From: Chitinophagaceae bacterium
Lineage (GTDB): Bacteria > Bacteroidota > Bacteroidia > Chitinophagales > Chitinophagaceae
Assembly (NCBI GenBank): GCA_947374225.1
Contig: CANCAY010000003.1
Location: 62,001 to 126,000, forward strand
DNA length: 64,000 nt
Reading direction: 5' to 3'
A program made the translations under genes and the position numbers. This document shows, piece after piece, positions 9,946 through 18,848 of the stretch (positions are counted from its first letter, which is position 1; each line of letters opens with the position of its first letter). The notes under the pieces were generated by a model. The model did no database searches. It was not told the DNA's origin and worked only from the letters and a program-made list of their open reading frames with translations.

Positions 9946-10623
9946 TTAGTGAGTAGCTTCTGGTTGTTTTTCATTAACCATTGCAGATTTACTTAGCCCA
10001 CTCATTCCATATTTTAAAACGAAGGGGATTAGTAATGGAACAAGTCTTCCTATAGTTGGATTTATAAAAACTAAACCTAATGAAATAAGAAAAATAACTG
10101 GGACCACTAATGTGAAATAAAAACCCAATAGCACTCTTTCTTTAGAAATTTTATGTGTAAAAATGTCCAAGTTGTGATTGGTTAAATAAAACCATAAAAT
10201 AGCATTCATAGTTGCTGTTAAACAAATATTAATAACATACACTGCATATGGCAAGTGCAACTCACTGTCGGCCGCATATTCGCCCAAAAGTCCAGAAGTG
10301 AAGGGTAGTAACACCACAGAAAAAAGAAATAATAAATTTAACCATATTAAACGTGTTGTATATTTTTCTACATACCCAAAAATTCTGTGATGAACAGACC
10401 AGTAATAACCAACAATACAAAAGCTAATTATAAAACCTAATAATTTCCAAGCCATTTCTTTAAGTGAGTCCCATAAAGCATGGTCTGTAGCATGTTCTAT
10501 TACGGGTACTTTAAATTCAATCACTAATAATGTAATTGCAATTGCAAATACTCCGTCGGTGAAGAATGAAATACGATCTAATTGAAAATGTAGCTTATTC
10601 GCGCTATGTCCTGCTTCTGCCAT
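9946..10623 (-). CDS. TMEM175-family (DUF1211) potassium channel
   Basis: The 225-residue polytopic membrane protein has the family signature near its N terminus (RISFFTDGVFAIAITLLVI), corresponding to the FSDxVFAIAxTLL pore-lining helix of bacterial TMEM175 K+ channels. About six hydrophobic segments follow, matching the usual size. It begins 5 bases after the cyclase stop and precedes the three phosphatase genes, so it sits inside the signalling operon. Family function is K+ conduction as a tetramer; a link to cyclic nucleotide or phosphatase signalling is only suggested by position. Confidence 0.85.
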   Translation of the reverse strand: MAEAGHSANKLHFQLDRISFFTDGVFAIAITLLVIEFKVPVIEHATDHALWDSLKEMAWKLLGFIISFCIVGYYWSVHHRIFGYVEKYTTRLIWLNLLFLFSVVLLPFTSGLLGEYAADSELHLPYAVYVINICLTATMNAILWFYLTNHNLDIFTHKISKERVLLGFYFTLVVPVIFLISLGLVFINPTIGRLVPLLIPFVLKYGMSGLSKSAMVNEKQPEATH

Positions 10624-10627
10624 AGTT

Positions 10628-12742
10628 CTAGGATTTTAATTTATTTTTAATAATCGCCAATTCATTGGCTTTTAGTTTATTTCTTGTTGCATTTGACGTT
10701 CTTGTAAAATAGGAATGCTTTGTTAAGAATTGATCTTGGATTTTTAACCAATCCGTTTCTGACACTTTTTTCTTTAGCCTAAGCTCTTGTAACAATAGGA
10801 GGCTATTCTCTTCATATCCGGTTCTTCCTAAATAATCCAGGTCGGCATCACAAATAATTTGCTCTAAAATGTTTTTAGGACTTTGTGGAATCTTTGTGGC
10901 CATTATCATCCCAGTAATTTTATTAATTTTTTTAGCAGGAAAGTCCATCGCATTTAGGACCGTGGTTGCATATTCAGCGCCTCTGGCTTCATGTCTTCCC
11001 GGCTCCCATATATAACCTACATCATGTAACCAGGCTGCCAATTTTAAATCAGCTATATCTTCTTTATTAATTTTTTCTTTTTTAGCAATTCTTTCTGACT
11101 GTACAACTACATCACGTATATGATGAATTGTGTGGTAAGTATAATCCTTTGGTAGATGATTTATCAAAAATGATTCTATCATACCAAATGCCACTTCATA
11201 ATTAAATGGAGGACGATCATAGAGCACTTCTTTGATTTCTATTGGCTTTACTTTACCCTTAACCTTAACAGGATTTAATTTTTTACTCTTTAGGTATTTG
11301 TTATGCTTTACGTGTTTCCAAACGGTATCTGAAACTATTATTTCGTCTGCTTTTGCAACAGAACATAAACGTGACGCCAAGTTTACAGAATCGCCAATTA
11401 CAGTAAAATTCATTTGTTGTCTTGAGCCAATATTTCCACTAATTACCTTACCTCTATTTATTCCAATGCCAATAGTAATAGGGAGTTTTGAATGTATTAT
11501 TCTTTGTTGATTAAATTCAATTAAACGCTCTTGCATCTCTATAGCAGTTAATACTGCGTTTTCTGTATCCTGGTCTGTAGAATTAGGCGCGCCATATATA
11601 ACCATTAGGGCGTCGCCAATGATTTTATCAAGTGTCCCATTATATTTAAAAATTATTTCAATCATTAAGTTGAAATAATCATTCAATGTTTCTACCACTT
11701 CATTTGGTGCCATAGTTTCTGACATAGAAGTAAAACCTCTGATATCCGAAAACAATATCGTAGCTTCTTGTTCTTGTCCCCCCAGGTTTAACATGTCATC
11801 ATTTTCTAAAAGCTGGTCGACAATTTGCTTGGATACATACTTTTTAAAAGTGGATTTTAATTTATCCAAATTAGATAAATCTTCCATGGCTACCACAGAG
11901 CCAATGGGCTCATTGATATCGTTCAACAATGGCGAAATAGAAATATTTACAGCCGTAGTTTTACCATTACAGTTCAATTGTACCTCTGTTTCAGAAACAG
12001 TATCTAGTTCTAATTCACATTTTGAGATAAGCTCGTTAATAATTTCATTGGACTCAAAAACATATTCATAATGATTGCCAATAACGGCTTCCCTCTCTAA
12101 ATTAATAATTGCTGCGGCTGCTCTGTTTACGTGATTAATTTCCCCCATCAAATTTGTGGTGAAAACGCCCGTAACAATAGACTGCATTACGTTATCATTA
12201 AAGGTTTTAGCCTCTTTGATACTTTCAATTAATTTAATATTATTATATGCAACTCCTGCCTGAGTGGCTATAGCGGAGAGCATATTGGTGTCAGATACTT
12301 CAAATGCTGAAATACCCGCTCTTGATTCTTTATCGAATAAAATAATCACCCCAACTAGATCTTTTTTATCTAGTAAGGGTGCTATTAGTCCATGTGTGCA
12401 ATTGGTTCTTGTTAAAAATGGATCATTTGAAATTTCAACATTAATCGCCTTGCGATTTTGATTCACTTCGTTAAAAAAACCTCTTTTTTTATTAAATATA
12501 ATGCCCTTCAAAGCTTCTACATCTATATTAAACTCTGCTTCTATTTGAAATAAGTCAGAATTATTATTCTGCATTAATATCATTCCAGAAGAAGCATTTA
12601 ATACTGCACAAGATTTAATTAAGATCTCTTCTAACAATACAGTTACATTTTCAAAGGAGCTTAGCTCGTTTGTAATGTCTAATAAAGTTTCTAATTCAAG
12701 ATACTTTAACTGTAACTCATTTATATTAAACTGCTTGCTCAT
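10628..12742 (-). CDS. GAF-PAS-class III adenylate cyclase-HD domain protein
   Basis: The 704-residue soluble protein contains a GAF domain (about 20-172), a PAS-like domain (about 178-292), a class III cyclase domain (about 325-505) and an HD phosphohydrolase-like domain (about 530-660). Cyclase residues are complete: metal Asp D333 (FSDIRGF) and D377 (KIIGDALM), adenine-selecting K373 and D451, and transition-state N454 and R458 (GDSVNLASR). This predicts cAMP synthesis. The HD part shows HHIRD, WLHDVGY (H573, D574) and CDADLDYLGR, so it may hydrolyse a nucleotide or phosphoester. Its start codon overlaps the STAS stop (TAATG), implying translational coupling and suggesting that STAS regulates it. 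Confidence 0.88.
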   Translation of the reverse strand: MSKQFNINELQLKYLELETLLDITNELSSFENVTVLLEEILIKSCAVLNASSGMILMQNNNSDLFQIEAEFNIDVEALKGIIFNKKRGFFNEVNQNRKAINVEISNDPFLTRTNCTHGLIAPLLDKKDLVGVIILFDKESRAGISAFEVSDTNMLSAIATQAGVAYNNIKLIESIKEAKTFNDNVMQSIVTGVFTTNLMGEINHVNRAAAAIINLEREAVIGNHYEYVFESNEIINELISKCELELDTVSETEVQLNCNGKTTAVNISISPLLNDINEPIGSVVAMEDLSNLDKLKSTFKKYVSKQIVDQLLENDDMLNLGGQEQEATILFSDIRGFTSMSETMAPNEVVETLNDYFNLMIEIIFKYNGTLDKIIGDALMVIYGAPNSTDQDTENAVLTAIEMQERLIEFNQQRIIHSKLPITIGIGINRGKVISGNIGSRQQMNFTVIGDSVNLASRLCSVAKADEIIVSDTVWKHVKHNKYLKSKKLNPVKVKGKVKPIEIKEVLYDRPPFNYEVAFGMIESFLINHLPKDYTYHTIHHIRDVVVQSERIAKKEKINKEDIADLKLAAWLHDVGYIWEPGRHEARGAEYATTVLNAMDFPAKKINKITGMIMATKIPQSPKNILEQIICDADLDYLGRTGYEENSLLLLQELRLKKKVSETDWLKIQDQFLTKHSYFTRTSNATRNKLKANELAIIKNKLKS

Positions 12743-13083
12743 TATAATCCACTAACTGCTTCTTCTTCTGTAGCAAATACAGTTGAATATTTTGTTAGCC
12801 CCATTATGTTAAAGGTTTTGGAAACTATTGGCGCTAAATTAAAGTAGCCAATTTTGCCATCTACTTCTTGTAATTTTTCAATGATTTCAATTAAGATAGA
12901 AACGCCAATACTGTTTACCACCTTAGTTGCCGCCATATTAATTAAAAATTTATTTTGACCGGATTTCATTTTATCATAACAAATTGCTGAGATAGCTTCT
13001 CCTCCTTCATTATTTAAATAACCATCGGTTTCAATAATTATAATTTGATTTGATTCTTTTGTGCTTTTTATAAATTCGCTCAT
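12742..13083 (-). CDS. STAS-domain anti-anti-sigma factor (RsbV/SpoIIAA-like)
   Basis: The 113-residue single STAS domain is the usual length for an anti-sigma antagonist. The segment KVVNSIGVSILIEII matches the conserved DSSG loop, placing the phosphorylatable serine at S58 (N57-S58-I59-G60). In known partner switches this serine is phosphorylated by an RsbW-type kinase and dephosphorylated by SpoIIE/RsbU phosphatases; both kinds of gene flank it here. The kinase gene is 22 bases upstream and the cyclase gene overlaps the stop by one base. The free STAS protein could bind the kinase or the cyclase; which one cannot be told from sequence. Confidence 0.87.
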   Translation of the reverse strand: MSEFIKSTKESNQIIIIETDGYLNNEGGEAISAICYDKMKSGQNKFLINMAATKVVNSIGVSILIEIIEKLQEVDGKIGYFNLAPIVSKTFNIMGLTKYSTVFATEEEAVSGL

Positions 13084-13105
13084 GATATGTAGTTTATTAG
13101 TTAAA

Positions 13106-13522
13106 TTATTTGTTGATATTTTTTTTCATAGTCACCGTAGTGCCTTCACTGTTAGATTCAAACTCCACCGAGTCCATTAATTCTTGAATTAATTGTAAAC
13201 CCCAGCCTCTTTTTCTTTCGTCTTTCCCTATTTTGTTCTCAATCTTAGGTATTTCTACTTTTGTCTTATCAAATCCAATACCTTGATCAATCACTTTTAC
13301 AACTAATGAATCCTCTTCAATTAGAAAATGAATAAATACATTGTTTTCTGCCTTAGAGTGCTCGAATGCATTAATACAAGCTTCAATTAAAGCCATACTA
13401 ATTTCACCTGCCTGGTCTTCTGTTAGGTGCATATGCCTAGCTATAACGTCGGCAGTTTGTGTTGCGATTAATTCCATGTTTGGAATGATTGGCAACTTTA
13501 GTTCTACGCTTGGTTGTTTCAT
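13106..13522 (-). CDS. RsbW/SpoIIAB-like serine kinase (HATPase_c anti-sigma factor)
   Basis: The 138-residue GHKL ATPase of the anti-sigma kinase family has an N-box EACINAFEHS (E47, N51), G1 box DQGIGFD (D79) and G2 box RGWGLQLI. It is the usual compact size, with no sensor domain. In the family it phosphorylates a STAS antagonist and sequesters a sigma factor. The adjacent downstream gene is that STAS protein, but no sigma factor gene lies nearby, so the partner released on switching is unknown. It follows the propeller-phosphatase gene after 72 bases. Confidence 0.87.
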   Translation of the reverse strand: MKQPSVELKLPIIPNMELIATQTADVIARHMHLTEDQAGEISMALIEACINAFEHSKAENNVFIHFLIEEDSLVVKVIDQGIGFDKTKVEIPKIENKIGKDERKRGWGLQLIQELMDSVEFESNSEGTTVTMKKNINK

Positions 13523-13594
13523 ATTGTTTGTTTTATTCTTATGAATTTTATTTAATTATAGATTTTATCTTATTTAGTTATTGAAATTGTATCC

Positions 13595-16500
13595 TTATTT
13601 ATGTTTAATAATTACAATAGTGATATCGTCTGGGTTATGTTGACCTGCTAACCAAGCATCCGCCTGGTTCATTAGTTCATCAATTAATGATTTTGCACTC
13701 ATTTGGCTATTTTCATTAATGATATTTTGAATGCGGGAGTAGTCAAATAATTCTCCATTTAAACTTGGTGCTTCTGCAAGGCCGTCAGAAATAATTGCTA
13801 AAATATCTCCTTCTTTAAATGTCGTAGTGATTTGATCAAAGTTTACTTCTTTAAAGCTTCCCAATGGAACACCCGAAATCATAATTTCCTCTGTTGTATT
13901 ACTTTCCGCTCTATAAACAAAATAAGGAGGCATACCTGCCGAACTTAATATTAATTCTGTCCCTTTTAAATAGGCGATATTTAAACTCATTCTTAATATA
14001 CCTAAATCTACTTTTTTAACAACAGTGTTAAGCGCTGAAAGCATTTTATGAGGCTCCATTTGAGGAAGTCCAATTAATCCAGCTTTAGTAATGGATACCA
14101 GCATTCCTGAAGGAGTTCCATGACCAGTAGCATCTCCGCATATTGCATAAAGAGAACCGTCAGCTTGTTGGAAGAAGTCGTAATAATCTCCACCTACTTC
14201 AGTTGAGGTTCTTAAATAGGTAGCGATGTCTAGCTGTTCGATTTGTGGATTATGTTTAGGAAGCAATCTTTCCTGTAAAGCTTTTGCTTCCGCTAATTCA
14301 CCATTTTTTCTTTCATCTTCTAATTTTTTTATTTGTTGTTTTTCTCTATATTTTGAGAAAGCATAAATAAAGCCGATTAGAAAAATTAAATATAATAAAT
14401 AGGCCCACCAGGTTCTCCATAATGGAGGATAAATAGTAATTGTCATTTTTGCACCTACTTCATTCCATACACCATCACTGTTGGCCGCTTTAACTCTAAA
14501 TATATATTTCCCTTCTCTTAAATTAGTATAAGAAGCAAATCGGCGTGTTCCTGAATAAATCCAGTCTTCATCATAACCTTCCATTTTGTATGCATACTGA
14601 TTTTTTAATGCATCTCTAAAATTAAATGCTAAAAATTCAAATGAAAGGTTGTTGCTTTTGTATGATAATTTAACAGGGGTTTCAACATTAGAGGTCTCGA
14701 CATACATGGTTGTGTCTCTTGATGTAAATTTTTGAATAATTAAAATAGGTGGTTTCGTATTTACTTTTATAGAATCCGGATGAAAATAATTAAGTCCCAA
14801 TAGTCCATTGAAAAATATTTCTCCGCTTGATGATTTAAATGAGCTGTTAGCATTGAACTCGTAATCCTGAACCCCTTCGGAAGGGCCAAAAGATCTAAAT
14901 TTATTATTATAAGGATTATACCTTATTAGTCCATAATTAGATGAGATCCACAATACATTGTCCCTGCCTGCATGAATATCATACAAGTATAAATTAGGAA
15001 CACCGTCCTTTAGGGTTAGAAATATCTTTGTTTGCTTTTCTAAATCAACTTTTATCAAACCATTACCATAGGTTGCAATAAATGCATATTTGCCATCAAC
15101 TACTTTTAAAGAAGGGCCAGAGTAATAATCTTCATTTACTTTAAATGAAATATTTTTTGTTAATGACTTAGCAATATTTGTTTTTTCATTTAACAAAAAA
15201 ATGCCGTCTTCATTTAATACATATAATTCAAATTCAGATTTTCTTTCTACTGCATAAATTCCTTTTTCTAGACCCTTTGGTAAATTCCAATACTTAAAAA
15301 CAAATTTTCCATTGGAATCTGCCAATACAACTGGCTTAATTCCTGATAAAATGGTTTCTTTATTATAGTTTATAAAATCACCCCCATTTACATTACTTGA
15401 TACATTTTGTAATTGCTCATTTGCAAATAATTTTTTATTAAACACCTCCTTGTTAAATGGTTTTTTATATAGTACCAGACCGCCGACAGAATTAGTATTT
15501 CCCGTGAATGCATACATATTTCCCCTATGATCTTCTACTAGCTTCCAAGTTTTTAGTCCTGTTCCATTCTCATTTCTTAAATATGATTTTTTCGATTTAT
15601 GCACACGATCAATAGCAAGTATGCCGCCGCCTGATACATATTCTCCCATCCAAAGCACCCCTTTTTTGTCTTCAACTATTCCCCAGGTTGCGCTAATGCC
15701 CATATTAAAATCGCTTGGAAAATTTTTATTCATTAATCCAAACATTCTTTTACCCGGATCGTATTTTAACAATCCCGAAATGGACGAACCAATCCAAATA
15801 TTATGGTCTTTGTCTTCAAGAATGTCGAAATAATTAGATTCGTTTATTCCATTGTCTTTCCCATTTTGAATATTTAAATGGCTGTTTTTATTATTGCTTA
15901 AATTAATTACATCAATTCCTTCTCCTCCAATTGTCAACCATAAGTAATTACTGGTCTTACTAAAATGTATTCCATTTACATTATTACTTGCTATAGAATT
16001 ATTATTTCCATCTTCGTGTTTAAATATGCGTACTACCTTAGTTTTGATATCATAGATATAAGCACCAAGCTTTGTCGCAACATAAATTTTATTATCAATT
16101 ACTTTTAAATCGTTTGGAATTATATTGAATAAGGAATCTGAGGAGTTAATGATTCTTGAAAATTCTTTTGTTTTAGTATCAAAATATTGAACTCCAATAT
16201 CAGTAGCTAGTACTAATTTCCCTGCTTCCGCTCCTCGAACATAGTTTAATCTCTCTTTTGCCCATTCACCCATTTTTGATGCTTCATGAACATTGAAATG
16301 TTCATATTTTTTAGTTTTTGGATCAAATGAAATTAGCCCAGTACCAACTGTGCCTAACCATACCTTAGCCGATACCGAATCAACAAATATGCTCCTCGCC
16401 GCCCCAATATAATAGGGAAGATTATTATTATTTTTAAATAGCGAATCTCTTATGGGGGTTGTAAAGTTTGTCCATTTGTCAGTTGCCCTTTCTAAAATTG

Positions 16501-16828
16501 AAAAATGTCCAAAATTGTCTACAGTCCAAATATTACCGTTTTTATCTTCTGTTACATCTAGTACCCAGCCACCAGAACGGGAGAATATATTTTTATTGTC
16601 ATGTGTATATTGCTTAAAAGTATAACCATCAAACCTATCCACTCCCGACTGATTCCCTACCCATAAGTATCCCACCCTGTCCTGATAAATACACAATGGG
16701 GAGCTCTGAGACATTCCGTCCTTAATTTGGTAATTATCAAATAAGAAGTCCGATAGAGACTGTGCGTTGACATTTAGGTTGGTAAAAATCATTATAAAAC
16801 CTATAAGACAGGTGCTTATATATTTCAT
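13595..16828 (-). CDS. Two-component-type propeller sensor (Reg_prop, Y_Y_Y) fused to SpoIIE phosphatase
   Basis: The 1077-residue protein has a signal peptide (about 1-22), a periplasmic propeller region of Reg_prop repeats (about 25-690; for example GYLWVGNQSGVDRFDG, HNIWIGSSISGLLKYD), a Y_Y_Y domain (about 725-795), one membrane helix (WWAYLLYLIFLIGFIYAF), a coiled coil and a C-terminal SpoIIE phosphatase (about 850-1077). Phosphatase motifs GGDYYDF, GDATGHG, ISDGLAEA and NPDDIT are intact. In most Bacteroidota proteins with this periplasmic half the output is a histidine kinase with an AraC regulator; here it is a PP2C phosphatase. It is the first gene of the operon, so its signal probably feeds the adjacent STAS protein. 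Confidence 0.87.
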   Translation of the reverse strand: MKYISTCLIGFIMIFTNLNVNAQSLSDFLFDNYQIKDGMSQSSPLCIYQDRVGYLWVGNQSGVDRFDGYTFKQYTHDNKNIFSRSGGWVLDVTEDKNGNIWTVDNFGHFSILERATDKWTNFTTPIRDSLFKNNNNLPYYIGAARSIFVDSVSAKVWLGTVGTGLISFDPKTKKYEHFNVHEASKMGEWAKERLNYVRGAEAGKLVLATDIGVQYFDTKTKEFSRIINSSDSLFNIIPNDLKVIDNKIYVATKLGAYIYDIKTKVVRIFKHEDGNNNSIASNNVNGIHFSKTSNYLWLTIGGEGIDVINLSNNKNSHLNIQNGKDNGINESNYFDILEDKDHNIWIGSSISGLLKYDPGKRMFGLMNKNFPSDFNMGISATWGIVEDKKGVLWMGEYVSGGGILAIDRVHKSKKSYLRNENGTGLKTWKLVEDHRGNMYAFTGNTNSVGGLVLYKKPFNKEVFNKKLFANEQLQNVSSNVNGGDFINYNKETILSGIKPVVLADSNGKFVFKYWNLPKGLEKGIYAVERKSEFELYVLNEDGIFLLNEKTNIAKSLTKNISFKVNEDYYSGPSLKVVDGKYAFIATYGNGLIKVDLEKQTKIFLTLKDGVPNLYLYDIHAGRDNVLWISSNYGLIRYNPYNNKFRSFGPSEGVQDYEFNANSSFKSSSGEIFFNGLLGLNYFHPDSIKVNTKPPILIIQKFTSRDTTMYVETSNVETPVKLSYKSNNLSFEFLAFNFRDALKNQYAYKMEGYDEDWIYSGTRRFASYTNLREGKYIFRVKAANSDGVWNEVGAKMTITIYPPLWRTWWAYLLYLIFLIGFIYAFSKYREKQQIKKLEDERKNGELAEAKALQERLLPKHNPQIEQLDIATYLRTSTEVGGDYYDFFQQADGSLYAICGDATGHGTPSGMLVSITKAGLIGLPQMEPHKMLSALNTVVKKVDLGILRMSLNIAYLKGTELILSSAGMPPYFVYRAESNTTEEIMISGVPLGSFKEVNFDQITTTFKEGDILAIISDGLAEAPSLNGELFDYSRIQNIINENSQMSAKSLIDELMNQADAWLAGQHNPDDITIVIIKHK

Positions 16829-16980
16829 ATATATTTAATTTATTATATTATTATTGGATTTTGAACCAAAAAGAGGGCATTGAAACTTGAAACAATCCTA
16901 ACCGCTTGATTTAGAAGTATATTATATACGTTAAAATACAATTTTGAGTATTCAAGCATCACAGCAATAGGGTTCAAATA

Positions 16981-17005
16981 TGTTCCATATCGGTAAAATG
17001 GAACA
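16981..17005. promoter_or_regulatory. Inverted repeat TGTTCCAT-N9-ATGGAACA, candidate operator
   Basis: Perfect 8-bp arms lie at 16981-16988 and 16998-17005 with a 9-base spacer, about 50 bases before the membrane AraC-type regulator gene and 150 bases from the divergent propeller-phosphatase gene. The same arrangement recurs at 18849-18873 after the regulator gene. Two copies of one architecture flanking one regulator suggest that this is its binding site (inference). Confidence 0.55.
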
Positions 17006-17054
17006 TTTTGGCCAATGGCTCAATTAATTAGAATTAGATCTATATTTTTAATAA

Positions 17055-18290
17055 TTGTCCTATCTTGAATCATATTCAATATACAACGACTGGTTTATGG
17101 CTATTTTATTCCCATTATTTGGGATTTTTACTTCATTTATACTTCTTTACTATTTAAGCTCCTTAAATAGATCTATTATATACTTGGCCTTATTCTTTTT
17201 GTGTTGCAACTTGGTGGTGATGGTATATTTTGGATTGCATTTCTCTAAAGACCTTTTTTGGGAGGGCGTATGTTTTGTAAATTGGCTCCCCCTTTCTTAT
17301 TTATTGGGACCGCTTCTGTTTTATTATGTTAAAACAACATTGACAGATAACAATAAATTGGGGAAATGGGACTGGTTACATTTATTGCCAGCCTTGCTTA
17401 CTATTATTAATTGCCTGCCTTTTACCACGCTGCCTTTTAATGAAAAAGCTAGAATTGCGCATGAAATTGTAAATGTTACTGAGAATTATACTTTAAACTT
17501 CTATTTTGTCTCCTTTGAGTTTATTCTCTTCTCCAGGTCGATACACTTGTTGATTTATTCCCTTTTGTCGATTGGCTATTTTTTCGGATTTAGTAGAAAG
17601 ACCTTTAAAGTCTACGGGAAGTTACCGTCTAATCATGCTATGATTAAAAGATGGATTTACCTGTTAAGTTTTATCCAGATCGTTATTGCTGTAAATAGTA
17701 TTGGTCATATGACCACTTTATATGGTTATCATTTCTCCTTATTGGGGATTCCATCAACTCAAATATTTTCAGAAAAATACTATTTTGAAATATGCGGCGG
17801 CGGGTTTTTTATGCAGAACATTTTTCTATTCTTGTTCCCTAAAATTCTTTACGGAAATATTTCATACAAGGTAGAGGAGGGAAAAGATAGTATTATTGAG
17901 GAGATAAAGTCTATCATTCCAAAGAAAATGAAAGAAGCTTCCGTAAATCCAGATTTTGAAAACATATTAAACGAGTACTTGACAGAAGCTCCATTTATTC
18001 AAAAGGACTTCTCGCTTTCTCAAATGTCATTTGACCTTAAAGTCCCAGAACGTATTATTTCTAATTACTTCAACAAAAACTTAAATATTAGTTTTAGTGA
18101 ATGGAGAAAAAATATTAGAATTGAATTTGTATGTAAGTTAATTGAAGAGGGTCGTGCCACAGATCTTACTATTGAAGCTATTTCTAGTAATGCAGGGTTT
18201 GCTTCTAGGTCAAAATTTATTGACGCTTTTAAAGAGCGAAAGGGAATTACCCCTTCCGCTTTTATTAAATCATTTGTAGTTGCTAATTAA
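17055..18290 (+). CDS. Multi-pass membrane protein with C-terminal AraC-type HTH domain
   Basis: The N-terminal two thirds carries about seven hydrophobic helices (for example AILFPLFGIFTSFILLYYL and a YLLGPLLFYYV segment). The last ~100 residues form an AraC/XylS HTH domain (FSLSQMSFDLKVPERIISNY; helix two GFASRSKFIDAFKE; GITPSAF). This is a membrane-anchored one-component regulator. The start is uncertain: TTG at 17055 or ATG at 17097; both leave the first membrane helix intact. It ends with a 4-base overlap on the convergent SnoaL-like lipoprotein gene. A matching inverted repeat precedes it and another follows the lipoprotein gene. The signal is unknown. Confidence 0.8.
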   Translation: MSYLESYSIYNDWFMAILFPLFGIFTSFILLYYLSSLNRSIIYLALFFLCCNLVVMVYFGLHFSKDLFWEGVCFVNWLPLSYLLGPLLFYYVKTTLTDNNKLGKWDWLHLLPALLTIINCLPFTTLPFNEKARIAHEIVNVTENYTLNFYFVSFEFILFSRSIHLLIYSLLSIGYFFGFSRKTFKVYGKLPSNHAMIKRWIYLLSFIQIVIAVNSIGHMTTLYGYHFSLLGIPSTQIFSEKYYFEICGGGFFMQNIFLFLFPKILYGNISYKVEEGKDSIIEEIKSIIPKKMKEASVNPDFENILNEYLTEAPFIQKDFSLSQMSFDLKVPERIISNYFNKNLNISFSEWRKNIRIEFVCKLIEEGRATDLTIEAISSNAGFASRSKFIDAFKERKGITPSAFIKSFVVAN

Positions 18291-18772
18291 CGAGGCATTA
18301 AACCAAGCTGTTGCATAAATTCAAGATTGTCAAAAAAGTCTTGTTCTTCTGTAATTTTTCCGTCAACTATTGTTGCAATAGTACAGCCAATTACGTCAAT
18401 ATCCTTATTGGTAGCAGGTATGCCAAAGAAGCTTCCAGTGTGCTTTCCTTTAAACTCCCAGTACTTAGTTAATTTGTTTCCTTGCGCAAACATTTCTTTT
18501 ACAATAAATTGTCTATTAGAAAATCCTGTTACATAATTTGCATAATAGGCTTTACAATTTCCCTTTCCTTTAATTTCTGGCTTTGTGTGCAATACTGCAT
18601 CTGCAGCATAAGCAGTATCTAAAATACTTAATCTGCCTTCGTTAATAGCCACTTCCCATACGTTGCCATAAAATTTAATATTGTCGTTTGCAATTTTTTC
18701 ATTCTTAGCCGCTTCATTATTGCAAGCAAAAAGCATACTGCTTACCAACACTGTAAAAAGAATTTTTTTCAT
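18287..18772 (-). CDS. SnoaL-like / ester-cyclase-fold lipoprotein
   Basis: The 161-residue protein has a lipoprotein signal (MLFAC, lipobox Cys C17) followed by an alpha+beta barrel of the NTF2/SnoaL type (FYGNVWEVAINEG, KGKGNCKAYYANYVTGF, FGIPATNKDIDVIG, VDGKITEEQDFFDN). Members include polyketide cyclase-like and ligand-binding proteins; no function can be assigned. Its promoter region (18773-18948) contains the second copy of the TGTTCCAW-N9-WTGGAACA repeat, so it is probably controlled with the neighbouring regulator and MFS gene. Confidence 0.75.
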   Translation of the reverse strand: MKKILFTVLVSSMLFACNNEAAKNEKIANDNIKFYGNVWEVAINEGRLSILDTAYAADAVLHTKPEIKGKGNCKAYYANYVTGFSNRQFIVKEMFAQGNKLTKYWEFKGKHTGSFFGIPATNKDIDVIGCTIATIVDGKITEEQDFFDNLEFMQQLGLMPR

Positions 18773-18848
18773 TTTTTTAGATTTTAGATATTATTCTTTT
18801 AAAAATAGGATAACAATTAACTTGTTTTTAATTTGATCACTTGTAATA

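Noticed and set aside
8019-9974. Longer start for the first TPR phosphatase (to 9974)
   Set aside because: It would overlap the channel gene by 29 bases and bury the signal peptide behind 21 charged residues; the ATG at 9911 gives a clean signal peptide.
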